Assembly (NCBI RefSeq): GCF_014490785.1
Contig: NZ_CP051488.1
Location: forward strand, 1,674,001-1,738,000
Reading direction: 5' to 3'
Length of the DNA stretch: 64,000 bases
Origin: Kosakonia sp. SMBL-WEM22
GTDB taxonomy: Bacteria; Pseudomonadota; Gammaproteobacteria; Enterobacterales; Enterobacteriaceae
Shown here: piece after piece, positions 9,109-17,756 of the stretch
Numbering within the stretch: position 1 is the first letter of the stretch
Layout: each line of letters begins with the position of its first letter
Notes under the pieces: generated by a model
Seen by the model: the letters and a program-made list of their open reading frames with translations, nothing else
Database searches by the model: none
Told to the model about the DNA's origin: nothing
Translations under genes and position numbers: made by a program

Positions 9109-10410
9109 TCAGGCGCGTTTTGCGCGACGTTCAGCAATAAATGCCACCAGGAAAATAGCGCCAATCAGGTCAAAGAAACCCATGGCAATAAATAGCGGGT
9201 TGAAGCCAATCTTGTCGGCGGTAACGCCAATCAGCAGTGAGAAGAGGAAGCTGGCGATCCACGCCGCCGAGCCGCGCATGCCGTTGACGGTGGCCATCTG
9301 GCCTTTGTCGAAGGACTCAACCACCAGCGCGCTCAACATGCAGGAGATGATCTGGTGGCCGAAGCCGCCAATCGAGATCAGCACAATGGTGATATAGGGA
9401 TCGCGAGTGATCGCCACGACTGCCAGCGAGATCATCAGGAACGCGCCGGTCAGGGAACTGGCAACCACCGAGTTGACGCGCGAGCAGCCGAACCAGCGGG
9501 TATAGAGTTTGGTGAGATAACCGCTCGCCACGCTGCCGAGGTCGGCGGCGAGGAAGGGGAGCCAGGCGAACATCGCAATCTGTTTCAGATCCATACCGTG
9601 CTCTTTCGCCAGATAGAGCGGCACCCAGAAACTCAGCACCGCCCAGGCCGGTTCCGCCATAAAGGCCGGAATGGCGATACCGTAGAAGCGTTTATTTTTC
9701 GAGACGGTTTTCAGGGCGGTGAGGAAGGGGAGTTTCACCGCCGGTGGCTCATTATCCTGCTGAATAAAGGCCAGCTCTTCGCGGCTCAGGTTCGGGTGCT
9801 TGTCCGGGTTGTGATAAAACGCCCACCACAAAATCACCCACAGCAGCGCCAGCACGCCGGTGAACATAAACGCCCCCTGCCAGCCAAATGAGGCGTGGGC
9901 GAAGTAGATAATCGGCGGTGCCAGCATCGCGCCGATGGAGAAGCCAACGCCCGCCCAGCCAGCGGCGACCGGACGCTCCGATTTTGGGAACCACTCGCCG
10001 ATGGTTTTGGCGTTAGCGGGCGTTGCCGCCGCTTCCGACGCGCCCATGGTGAAGCGCAAAATCGCCAGATGGATCCAGCTGCCTGCGCCTGCGTGGAACA
10101 TACAGGCCAGCGCCCAGATGATCGCGCAGACCATAAAGCCCACTTTCAGGCCAATCACATCGATCAACCAGCCACAGAGCGGCTGGAACAGGGTGTATGC
10201 CAGCTGAAATGCGCCGACAATCCATGAATATTGTTCAGTGGTGATACCGAGGCTGGTTTTCAGTTCTGGCGCCAGGATACCCAGCGAGTTACGGGTGATG
10301 TAGTTCACCGTCACGCCAAACAGAAAGAGTACCAGCATCCACCAGCGTAATTTTTTGAAGATCCGGCGACTGCTTGTGGCCGCCACGTCGTTGTTAATCC
10401 CCTGGCTCAT
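9109..10410 (-). CDS. MFS sugar-acid/sugar transporter (ACS family)
   Basis: Inner-membrane secondary transporter of 433 aa with twelve predicted segments. The N-terminal stretch NYITRNSLGILAPEL and the following GITTEQYSWI match the anion:cation symporter branch of the MFS (ExuT, GudP, and also some neutral sugar carriers). It is the promoter-proximal gene of an operon with the GH31 hydrolase and is divergent from a LacI-type regulator, which suggests uptake of an alpha-linked glycoside. The substrate is inference; an alpha-linked sugar acid conjugate would fit both genes. Confidence 0.85.
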   Translation of the reverse strand: MSQGINNDVAATSSRRIFKKLRWWMLVLFLFGVTVNYITRNSLGILAPELKTSLGITTEQYSWIVGAFQLAYTLFQPLCGWLIDVIGLKVGFMVCAIIWALACMFHAGAGSWIHLAILRFTMGASEAAATPANAKTIGEWFPKSERPVAAGWAGVGFSIGAMLAPPIIYFAHASFGWQGAFMFTGVLALLWVILWWAFYHNPDKHPNLSREELAFIQQDNEPPAVKLPFLTALKTVSKNKRFYGIAIPAFMAEPAWAVLSFWVPLYLAKEHGMDLKQIAMFAWLPFLAADLGSVASGYLTKLYTRWFGCSRVNSVVASSLTGAFLMISLAVVAITRDPYITIVLISIGGFGHQIISCMLSALVVESFDKGQMATVNGMRGSAAWIASFLFSLLIGVTADKIGFNPLFIAMGFFDLIGAIFLVAFIAERRAKRA

Positions 10411-10714
10411 GGTGTTCTCCGCTCATCGTTTTGTAGGGACGTTGCGTTATCGCGGCCGGGCGAAAAGTTGTTATACCGCCAGGCACGCGTGATGATTTTT
10501 TTCTTGGTTTTTGTCTTAAGAACACACACAACTAGTATGGAAGTTGTATGACACATTTACCCTAGGGGAGAAAAAAGTGCGGCTAAAGTCGATTTTGTGC
10601 AAAGATTCTCATCAGTCGGTGAAATAGTGCGGCAAAATGCAATTGAAGCCATAAATATCAGCATTTCCACACCATGGAAATTTTCCCATTTCACAAACGG
10701 AGCAAGATCACAGA
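10411..10714. promoter_or_regulatory. Divergent control region, MFS-GH31 / LacI-type regulator
   Basis: 304 bp between two start codons facing away from each other, AT-rich compared with its flanks. The clearest symmetry is ACAACT-8 nt-AGTTGT at 10528-10547, a candidate operator; TTTCC...GGAAA near 10664-10683 is a second, weaker one. I see no convincing complete promoter and cannot assign either site. Confidence 0.4.
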
Positions 10715-11788
10715 ATGGATAAAAAGCTCAAAATCAGCGAAATTGCCCGGCGCACAAATCTGTCGACCAGCACCGTTTCGCGGGTGCTGGCGGGAAAAGC
10801 CAACACCAGCGAAAAGGCGCGCGCGGCGGTGCTGGCCTGCGCCCGTGAACTGGGAGTGATGGAGGGAATTGCTGCCGGGCGGCTGCTGCTCAATAACCTG
10901 ACTGTCTTTGCGCCGCAGCGCGCTTTTGATGAGCGTTCCGATATCTTCTACTACCGCGTGATTCAGAGCATCAACAAAGCGCTGGAGCCTCACGATGTGC
11001 GGCTGCGCTACTGCGCGCTGGAGGAGCTGGACAGCGACGCCAATGAATTTCTGGCGCGCATGAATGCGCCAGAGACCCAGGCGGCGATCCTGCTTGGCAT
11101 TGACGATACCCATATTCACGAGCTGGCGGCCGATATCGGCAAACCCTGCGTACTGATCAACTGCCGCGATGGGCGTATGCGCCTGCCCTCGATTGCGCCA
11201 GATCACCGCACTATCGGCGAGTTCGCCGCCCGCTATCTCTTTGATATGGGCCACCGCGATGTGGTGAATGTGATGTGCCTGCGCCGCTACACCATGGATC
11301 TGCGCCTCGCAGGTATTAAAGCGGTGTGGCAGCAGCAGAACCTGCGTTTTAACAGCAAACGGGATCTCATCACCGTACCCAGCTTTAGCGCCAAAGAGGC
11401 AGCGCTGCGGGTGGCGGAGTGGCTGGACGATCCGGCGAGCAAAACGCCGCCGACCGCTTTCCTGGTCAGCGGGGATTTTATGGCGCAGGGGACGGTGCAG
11501 GCGCTGCTGCAGCGCGGCCTGCGCGTGCCGCAGGATGTGTCGGTGATGAGCATCGACGCCTTTAACCTCGCGGCGATCCAGGATGTGCCGCTCACCGCAG
11601 TGCATGTCCCGCGTGATGAACTTGGCGCAGAAGCGGTGCAGTTATTGCAGCAGCGCCTCATCCGCCCGCAGGCACCGACCGGCTCGCTGCTGCTAAACGG
11701 CACGCTGGTGGTGCGCGAGTCGGTGCGGCGGATACGACCGGGACAGCGACGTACCGCCGTGGCTGGCGACGGGCTGTATGATGCTTAA
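10715..11788 (+). CDS. LacI-family transcriptional regulator
   Basis: 357-aa repressor-type protein. Helix-turn-helix at about residues 8-27 (LSTSTVSRVLAGKAN) with hinge helix, followed by a periplasmic-binding-protein-like effector domain. The usual LacI-family linker is slightly shortened: the effector domain begins within MEGIAAGRLLLNNLTVFAP. It is transcribed away from the MFS-GH31 operon and most likely controls it. The last 4 bp overlap the convergent ybiU gene. Effector unknown. Confidence 0.88.
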   Translation: MDKKLKISEIARRTNLSTSTVSRVLAGKANTSEKARAAVLACARELGVMEGIAAGRLLLNNLTVFAPQRAFDERSDIFYYRVIQSINKALEPHDVRLRYCALEELDSDANEFLARMNAPETQAAILLGIDDTHIHELAADIGKPCVLINCRDGRMRLPSIAPDHRTIGEFAARYLFDMGHRDVVNVMCLRRYTMDLRLAGIKAVWQQQNLRFNSKRDLITVPSFSAKEAALRVAEWLDDPASKTPPTAFLVSGDFMAQGTVQALLQRGLRVPQDVSVMSIDAFNLAAIQDVPLTAVHVPRDELGAEAVQLLQQRLIRPQAPTGSLLLNGTLVVRESVRRIRPGQRRTAVAGDGLYDA

Positions 11789-13044
11789 CGCTCCATCCCC
11801 AGCGCACGCTTACCGTGCGCGTTCAAATCGGCAAGCGTAAAGCGGCCTGACCAGTCGCGTTCATAATCTTCACGCGGAAAATCTCCGGGCGAAGCGCCTT
11901 GCTCGAGGGCAACTTTCACCGTGCGGGCATAAGCCAGGTTCTTCTCACACAGCGGGGCGGCGGGGATATACATCACATTGCCCCAGCCCTGCTGATTTTC
12001 CACCGGGGCGACCGAGTGGATCACATCGCAGTGCCACCAGACGGAGTCACCCGCTTCCAGCGGTGGAATGCTGCTCAGTGCTTCCATCAGCAGCGGGTGC
12101 CACTGCTCTGAAACTGGCAGCACGCGGCCGGGGGCCACGCCGCACAGCTCATCGTCCGGGACATCATCCAGCAGCGGGCGCAGCAGAATGTAGGCCATCG
12201 CCTCGGGGATCGGCACCACGTGCAGCAACCCCTGACCGGCGATCATCTCCGAAAGCGCCGTCCAGCCCTGGAAGGTGCGAAAGACTGAACATTTGGTAGT
12301 GTTCTCAACCGTATACTCCTCCACTTCGGTGCGGTGCGCTGCATCCCACGGATCGTACTGATCGAGTTTGCCGTTAAAGATGTTGGCAAAGACACGCTGA
12401 TAGGCCGGAAGCAGCCAGCGCTCCAGCGCGCCGGAATCGGTATGCGCGCCCAGCCCTTTTGAGGTGGTGCCCGGCGGGCGGCGGCGAATACGATCCGGGT
12501 AGATGACGCTGACATCGGGGTTAAACCACGTGCGCCCCTCGCTCTCAAACCGCCACAGCCGGTTGAGGAAAGATTGTGCGGCGGCCATCTCATCGCTCTG
12601 ACGCGCCTGCATCTGCGCTTGTGACCAGTAGATAGGGTAGATCTCCGGGCGCGAGGCTTCCAGCGTGCCGAAAAAGCTGTCGCCGGGGCCTTTATAGACC
12701 TCATCAAAATGGTTCTCCGCTAGATAGTCGAGCATCGCGCGATCCCAGCCCAGCGCCTGCTCACGCGGGAAATGGCCTTTGATCACCACGCAGCCGCGAC
12801 GTTTGATCAACGCGCGCTGCGCTTCTGTTACACGCCCGGCGGCGATATCGGCATAGTTCAGCTGCGGCCAGACGGACTCGCCGCGTGCTTTTATCGCCTT
12901 AATCTCCTCCACGCGCTCGCTAATATGCGCGCTGAGTTGATCGAAGAGCTGTTGGACATCGCCAATCTGCTCACGCAGCGCCTGTTTCATCTGGCGGATG
13001 GCGGTTTTGTGATCGGCAGGAAGCGTTTCATGGGTAAACGTCAT
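11785..13044 (-). CDS. ybiU: DUF1479 protein YbiU, putative 2OG-Fe(II)-type oxygenase
   Basis: Close relative of E. coli YbiU (DUF1479), function not established. ATG at 13044 has AGAGG 5 nt upstream; a GTG two codons earlier would give the 421-residue E. coli length, so the start is open by two codons. The sequence holds HTD (about residues 201-203) and a later HSVAP histidine (about 343), the spacing expected for the iron-binding facial triad of 2-oxoglutarate-dependent oxygenases; this activity is inference. A 14-bp palindrome shared with ybiV and ybiY lies 13 bp upstream of the ATG, overlapping the probable promoter. Confidence 0.93.
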   Translation of the reverse strand: MTFTHETLPADHKTAIRQMKQALREQIGDVQQLFDQLSAHISERVEEIKAIKARGESVWPQLNYADIAAGRVTEAQRALIKRRGCVVIKGHFPREQALGWDRAMLDYLAENHFDEVYKGPGDSFFGTLEASRPEIYPIYWSQAQMQARQSDEMAAAQSFLNRLWRFESEGRTWFNPDVSVIYPDRIRRRPPGTTSKGLGAHTDSGALERWLLPAYQRVFANIFNGKLDQYDPWDAAHRTEVEEYTVENTTKCSVFRTFQGWTALSEMIAGQGLLHVVPIPEAMAYILLRPLLDDVPDDELCGVAPGRVLPVSEQWHPLLMEALSSIPPLEAGDSVWWHCDVIHSVAPVENQQGWGNVMYIPAAPLCEKNLAYARTVKVALEQGASPGDFPREDYERDWSGRFTLADLNAHGKRALGMER

Positions 13045-13056
13045 AGGCACCTCTTT

Positions 13057-13070
13057 CTTTCATTCGAAAG
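13057..13070 (-). promoter_or_regulatory. Palindromic operator candidate upstream of ybiU
   Basis: CTTTCATTCGAAAG: 5-bp arms CTTTC/GAAAG around 4 nt. The same 14-mer occurs reversed at 17611-17624 and with one change at 14081-14094. On the ybiU strand it directly follows TATAAC, a fair -10 element, and precedes the Shine-Dalgarno, a repressor-like position. Confidence 0.6.
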
Positions 13071-13194
13071 TTATAAAGATTACAAATGACAATCTAAGTT
13101 AAAAATAAGTTAATGCAAGTTTAAAAACTTGATGGATTGCACAAAGCGGAAAAAGGCAGATAGAGAGTGCCGACGGCGGGCGTCGGCAGGGGGA

Positions 13195-14010
13195 TCAGCG
13201 GTCGAACGGGGCAGCGTTATCCAGCACGGCCTGAATCACATTCAGCACGCCGTGGTGGTTGTTGTCGTCGGTCTGGTGACGGGCGATGGCTTTAATCGCA
13301 TCGGTGGCGTTGCCCATGGCGAAAGAGTAGTCGGTCATGCGCAACATCTCGGCGTCATTGCCGCTATCGCCCAGCGTCACACACGCTTGCGGGGAGAGGT
13401 TCCAGCGCTTGAGCAGACGCGTAATACCGTTCGCTTTATGCAGGCCAGGGATAATCAGATCGACAAAGCCGAAGCCGCTGGTCACCGGTTTCATAATCCC
13501 GTCGAGCGAGGTGTGCAGCTCATCGACCAGCGCCGGGATCTCGCTGTCCGGCAAATTGAGGGAGAATTTGAACAGCGTATCGTCAATCTGCGTGAAGTCG
13601 CGCACCGGCTTTAAGCGGTGGTAGTGCTCCGCCATCAGATCGACAAACTCTTGCGGCGCGGCTTCGTTGATATAGGCGCTCTCCAGCCCGCAGGCGACAA
13701 AGTTCAGGCCACCGCCTTTTAACAGCTCGCCCATCACTACCTGGGATTCGTGGCGGGTCAGTTCGCCGTGGAACAGCTGCTGCCCGTGCTCGTAGACCAG
13801 CGCGCCGTTTTCGGCGACGAAGGAGATGCGATCTTTAAGCTCCGGGAAGAAGGAGATGAGCTGGTAGTACTGGTTGCCACTGGCAACCACGAATTCGATA
13901 TTGCGCTGCTGGAGTTGCTCGAATTGCGCCATAAACCGCGTGCGATCGTACTTTTTGGCGTCATCGAGGAAAGTTCCGTCCATATCAGTGACGATAACTT
14001 TGACGGTCAT
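13195..14010 (-). CDS. ybiV: HAD-family sugar phosphatase YbiV
   Basis: Cytoplasmic phosphatase of the HAD type IIB (Cof) group; the E. coli protein is known to hydrolyse sugar phosphates such as ribose-5-phosphate and fructose-1-phosphate. 271 aa, the same length as E. coli YbiV. Motif I DMDGT has D9 as nucleophile and D11 as acid; motif II is the serine/threonine in VVASGN, and motif IV is GDSGNDAEML. The cap domain lies between about residues 85 and 185. It has its own upstream region with a copy of the palindrome shared with ybiU and ybiY. Confidence 0.96.
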   Translation of the reverse strand: MTVKVIVTDMDGTFLDDAKKYDRTRFMAQFEQLQQRNIEFVVASGNQYYQLISFFPELKDRISFVAENGALVYEHGQQLFHGELTRHESQVVMGELLKGGGLNFVACGLESAYINEAAPQEFVDLMAEHYHRLKPVRDFTQIDDTLFKFSLNLPDSEIPALVDELHTSLDGIMKPVTSGFGFVDLIIPGLHKANGITRLLKRWNLSPQACVTLGDSGNDAEMLRMTDYSFAMGNATDAIKAIARHQTDDNNHHGVLNVIQAVLDNAAPFDR

Positions 14011-14080
14011 ATATAGCGCTCCTGAATGTCATAACGAGGAGCAACATTCTAGAGAGAATGAGACCTGAAGCACAAATTTA

Positions 14081-14094
14081 ATTTCATTCGAAAG
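14081..14094 (-). promoter_or_regulatory. Palindromic operator candidate upstream of ybiV
   Basis: ATTTCATTCGAAAG, 13 of 14 bases identical to the sites of ybiU and ybiY, followed by TTTAA on the plus strand (TTAAACTTTC on the ybiV strand). It lies 71-84 bp before the ybiV start codon. Confidence 0.55.
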
Positions 14095-14098
14095 TTTA

Positions 14099-14206
14099 AC
14101 CGTCCTCTTTCAAGTCGCAGGTGCGTTGGCTTACCCCGGTCATTTACTGTTTGTAAACGCCCGGGGATGCACCACCTTGCCGCCTTCCTGCAACCCGAAA
14201 GAGTGG
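14099..14206. repeat. Intergenic long-hairpin repeat, copy 2
   Basis: Second copy of the element at 6186-6299, between ybiW and ybiV. Shared blocks are CAGGTGCGTTGGCT, a central CCCGGGGAT and GCCGCCTTCCTGCAAC; terminal arms TTTCAAGTCGCAGG and CCTGCAACCCGAAA pair imperfectly. It lies where the ybiYW transcript should end. Confidence 0.6.
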
Positions 14207-14236
14207 GTTAACGCGTAATGGTTTCTAACCCTGGCA

Positions 14237-16669
14237 TCACAACGTATGTTCGGTGCGGGCAATAATATCGTCCTGCGCATCCGGCGACAGGGCGGTGAAA
14301 AACGCTGAATACCCGGCGACGCGCACCACCAAATCGCGATACTGATCCGGGTGCTGCTTCGCGGCGATCAGCGTCTCGCGCGAGACAATGTTGTACTGAA
14401 TATGCCAGCCTTTATGCACCTCAAAAAAGGTGCGCAGCAGCGCCATCAGCTTCTGCCGGTCGCCGTCGCTTTCAAGCGTCGAGGGGTTGAGCTTCTGGTT
14501 AAGCAGCACGCCGCCGAGGATCGCGCCAACCGGCAGTTTGCCGACTGAATTAATCACCGCCGTCGGCCCAAGATGGTCGGTGCCGGAGGCCGGGCTCGCC
14601 CCCTCTGCCAGCGGCGTATGGGCTTTGCGCCCGTCCGGCGTGGCCATGGTTGCTGCGCCAAACGGCACGTTGGCGGAGATCGATGAGGTGCCAGCGTAGT
14701 ATTTGCCGCCAATCGGCCCACGCCCGTAACGCGGGTTGTGATACTGCTTCAGCTCATCGATATAAGTTTGATAGGCGCGCACCAGCAGGGCATCAACGCC
14801 CTCATCATCATTGCCATACTTCGGCGCGCTGTTGATAAGCCGCTGGCGCAGCTGTTCGTGGCTCAGGCCAGCGAAATCCGCCGCCAGCGCCTCGGCCAGC
14901 TGCTGCTGGCCGATAAGGCTCTGCTCAAACACTAACTTTTTCACGGCTGCAAGGCTGTTGCCGAGATTGGCAATGCCCACCTGCAGGCCGGAGACCCAGT
15001 CATACTTCGCTCCGCCCTGTTTAATACTCTTTGCCCGCTCAATGCAGTCGTCGACCAACGCCGAGCAGAGAATATCCGGCACGCTCTCCTCAAGCATGGT
15101 GTCAACAACATACTCAATCTCAATCGATTTGCGCGTGTAGTAGCGGATCTGCCGATCCCATGCCTTTACCACGTCATCAAAGCCGTCGAAATTGCCCGCC
15201 GACAGCGCCTCGTTTTGCGCCAGGAAAACCTCGCCGCTGGTGGCGTCGCGCCCGCCCTCGAGTGCGGCCAGCATGACGCGGGCGAAGTTGATAAAGCTCA
15301 TGCCGGTGCAGCGGTAGCCCCACTTGCCGCCGACGGCGGTCTCGATACAGCCAATCGCCGCATAGTTGTAAGCATCGGCAGGCTCCACGCCCAGCGCGAT
15401 AAAGGCTGGAATGACAATCTCATCATTATTAAATGCCGGCATGCCAAACCCGCAGCGGATCACCTGTACGCAAGCGTTGAGAAAATCGTCACTCATCCCG
15501 GCGTGGTAGCGCACGCTGAGGTTGGGCTGGGTGGAGCGCAACCGCCCACAGGATTCGAGGATGGCGTAAGAGAGCGGGTTAACCGCGTCGCGGAACTGGC
15601 CGTTGTGCCACACCTGTCCGCCGATGGTCACATTCTGGTAGAGCGGGCTGCCCGCCGAGGCTTTCGAGTGGCTACCGGAGCGGATTTTGTTTACCTCCAG
15701 TAGCTTCAGCCAGCAGCTCTGTAACAGCTCAATGGCCTGCTCACGGCACAGTGTCTGTTGCAACTCGACATCGCGACGCCAGAAGGGGTAGAGGTACTGA
15801 TCCATCCTGCCAAACGACACCGAATGGCCGTTAGATTCAATCTGCAACAGCAGCTGGATAAAGTAGCAGAGTTGCAGCGCCTGCCAGAAGGTGCGCGGCG
15901 GCTGGTGGGCGATAAGCTGGCAGTTCTCGGCGATAGCCAGCAGCTCGTCGCGGCGGCTTTCGCGCGACTCGTCAGCCGCCATGCTGCGCGCAAGGTCAGC
16001 AAAACGGACAATATGCAGGCTGACGGCCTCAAGCACGATATCAATCGCTTTCAGGAACTGCTCGCCGTGCAGATCCGCAAGCTGCGTTAAATCAATCCGC
16101 GAACGGCGCTCGCGCACCTGCTCACGCAGGCCATCCAGCCCTTTTGCCAGCAGCAGCGGGAAGTTTACCGCCAGGTGCGCATCGCCGGAGGTCATATTGC
16201 CTTCGGCTTTGATAATGCCGCTCGCCAGCAGCGCTTTTTGTTCGTCGGTAAACATGCCGTAGCAGCGATCCTGCACCGTCTGGCCGCGCCACCACGGGCA
16301 GACTTGGTGCAGAACGCGTTTGTTCCCTTCGCTGAGAGCAAATCCTGCGCCGGGGCGATCCGCCAGCTCATCAATCTCTTTCTCAATCCACGAAACGGTG
16401 TACTCCGGGAAGATTGGCGCAGCGCGCACCTCGCTTGCCTGGTTGCCGATAATCAGCTCGTCATGTTTGATCCAGATCGTGCGCTGCGCCAGGTGATGGG
16501 CTAACGCCAGTGCGCGGCGCACCGGCAGCGGTTTGTCCATATGTTGCTGATAAATCTGCGTGTAGTGCAGCGCACGTTCGGTGCAGATCGGCGGTTTTAC
16601 AATCGAGATCAGTGCCTGTTTATGGGCGCGGATGCGCTCAGGCAGCGTGTTAAGTTGCAACAGGGTCAT
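14237..16669 (-). CDS. ybiW: Glycyl radical enzyme YbiW (PflF), probable dehydratase type
   Basis: Oxygen-sensitive glycyl radical enzyme. Start MTLLQL at 16669 gives 810 aa, the E. coli length. The radical glycine is G786 in RVAGYSAF near the C-terminus and the thiyl cysteine is C441 in GCIE. A Cys-x-Glu pair there is typical of the diol-dehydratase-like branch, whereas pyruvate formate-lyases have CC, so a dehydratase or C-O/C-C lyase is more likely than formate acetyltransferase. The activase gene ybiY ends 4 bp upstream and must be co-transcribed. Substrate unknown; neighbouring phosphatase and oxygenase genes share a putative operator with it. Confidence 0.94.
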   Translation of the reverse strand: MTLLQLNTLPERIRAHKQALISIVKPPICTERALHYTQIYQQHMDKPLPVRRALALAHHLAQRTIWIKHDELIIGNQASEVRAAPIFPEYTVSWIEKEIDELADRPGAGFALSEGNKRVLHQVCPWWRGQTVQDRCYGMFTDEQKALLASGIIKAEGNMTSGDAHLAVNFPLLLAKGLDGLREQVRERRSRIDLTQLADLHGEQFLKAIDIVLEAVSLHIVRFADLARSMAADESRESRRDELLAIAENCQLIAHQPPRTFWQALQLCYFIQLLLQIESNGHSVSFGRMDQYLYPFWRRDVELQQTLCREQAIELLQSCWLKLLEVNKIRSGSHSKASAGSPLYQNVTIGGQVWHNGQFRDAVNPLSYAILESCGRLRSTQPNLSVRYHAGMSDDFLNACVQVIRCGFGMPAFNNDEIVIPAFIALGVEPADAYNYAAIGCIETAVGGKWGYRCTGMSFINFARVMLAALEGGRDATSGEVFLAQNEALSAGNFDGFDDVVKAWDRQIRYYTRKSIEIEYVVDTMLEESVPDILCSALVDDCIERAKSIKQGGAKYDWVSGLQVGIANLGNSLAAVKKLVFEQSLIGQQQLAEALAADFAGLSHEQLRQRLINSAPKYGNDDEGVDALLVRAYQTYIDELKQYHNPRYGRGPIGGKYYAGTSSISANVPFGAATMATPDGRKAHTPLAEGASPASGTDHLGPTAVINSVGKLPVGAILGGVLLNQKLNPSTLESDGDRQKLMALLRTFFEVHKGWHIQYNIVSRETLIAAKQHPDQYRDLVVRVAGYSAFFTALSPDAQDDIIARTEHTL

Positions 16670-16673
16670 GGTC

Positions 16674-17573
16674 TTATCCTCGCAGTGTCGTCGCCAGCCC
16701 TTTCTGGCGGGCAAATGCCGCGGCGAATGCCAGCAGTTCAGGGTCGTTGAGCGGTTTTTCAGGAGCGGTATAGGGTTCGCCGAGCAGGTCAAACTTCTGC
16801 ATGCCCAGCGTGTGATAGGGCAGAAAGTGGATCTCGCCGACGCGCAGCTGGTCAGCGGCAAAGGTGGTGATCGCTTCAATGGCGGCTTTATCGGCGTTAA
16901 AGCCGGGGATCAGCGGCACGCGAATAATCATCTTCTTCCCGGCGCGGGCGAGGCGTTGCAGATTATTGAGCACGCGCGCGGCAGAGCCGTGCGTCCAGGC
17001 GCGAAAGGCATTCTCATCGACATGTTTAAGATCGGCGAGAAAGAGATCCGCCCACGGCAGCGAGGGTTCGATATAACGCCACGGCACATGCAGGCAGCTC
17101 TCAACGGCGGTATGGACGCCGTGCTGATGGCTCTCGCGCAGCAGCGCTTCTGCGAGTGCGGGGTGCATAAAGGGCTCCCCGCCGGAGAGGGTTACGCCGC
17201 CGCCGCTGCGATCGTAAAAGGGCTTGTCGCGCAGCACCGTCGCCATGATCTCCGCCACCGACTTTTTCTCGCCGCAAACACTCAGTGCCTCGGTCGGGCA
17301 GCAGCCGGTGAGGGTATCCAGCGATTCATCGGTGAGCTTTTCACGCTGGATCAGCAGGGTATTTTGCGCGCGTGTAATCACCGCAGGCGCGGCACGCTGG
17401 CACAAGTCGCAGCCCGCAAGGCAGAGACGAGAGTCAAACAGCAGGTCGCGGGTACGGGCACGGCTTTCAGGGTTCTGGCACCAGCGGCAGCGCAGCGGAC
17501 ACCCTTTCAGAAACACCACGGTGCGGATGCCGGGGCCGTCATGGGTTGAGTAGCGCTGGATATTGAAAATCAT
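16674..17573 (-). CDS. ybiY: Glycyl radical enzyme activase YbiY (PflE)
   Basis: Radical SAM enzyme that would abstract hydrogen from the radical glycine of YbiW. 299 aa. The cluster motif CxxxCxxC is C25, C29, C32 (GCPLRCRWC). A ferredoxin-like insert with further cysteines follows between about residues 50 and 100 (SRLCLAGCDLC, TGCCPTEAL), as in activases of the dehydratase group. SAM-binding GGEP is present. ATG at 17573 has GGAGATG in front. First gene of the ybiYW operon, with the palindromic site 38 bp upstream. In E. coli fsaA lies upstream; here it is absent. Confidence 0.93.
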   Translation of the reverse strand: MIFNIQRYSTHDGPGIRTVVFLKGCPLRCRWCQNPESRARTRDLLFDSRLCLAGCDLCQRAAPAVITRAQNTLLIQREKLTDESLDTLTGCCPTEALSVCGEKKSVAEIMATVLRDKPFYDRSGGGVTLSGGEPFMHPALAEALLRESHQHGVHTAVESCLHVPWRYIEPSLPWADLFLADLKHVDENAFRAWTHGSAARVLNNLQRLARAGKKMIIRVPLIPGFNADKAAIEAITTFAADQLRVGEIHFLPYHTLGMQKFDLLGEPYTAPEKPLNDPELLAFAAAFARQKGLATTLRG

Positions 17574-17610
17574 CGATCATCTCCACATATTTCATATGGA
17601 GATTAAATAG

Positions 17611-17624
17611 CTTTCGAATGAAAG
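17611..17624 (-). promoter_or_regulatory. Palindromic operator candidate upstream of ybiYW
   Basis: CTTTCGAATGAAAG, the exact reverse complement of the site in front of ybiU, again preceded on the gene strand by AATAA. It lies 38-51 bp before the ybiY start codon. Confidence 0.6.
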
Positions 17625-17669
17625 TTATTGTGATGGGGTTCGCGGTTTACGTCTTGTGCCCGCAAGGGA

Positions 17670-17756
17670 AATTGCCGGGTGGCGCTGCGCTTATCCGGCC
17701 TAAGAAATTGCAACCCCGTAGGCCGGATAAGGCGTTACGCCGCCATCCGGCAATTA
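17670..17756. repeat. BIME: two inverted REP elements
   Basis: TTGCCGGGTGGCGCTGCGC..TTATCCGGCC and GGCCGGATAAGGCGTTACG..CCATCCGGCAA, separated by about 20 bp, fill the gap between ybiY and the end of moeB, where E. coli has fsaA. Confidence 0.88.
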
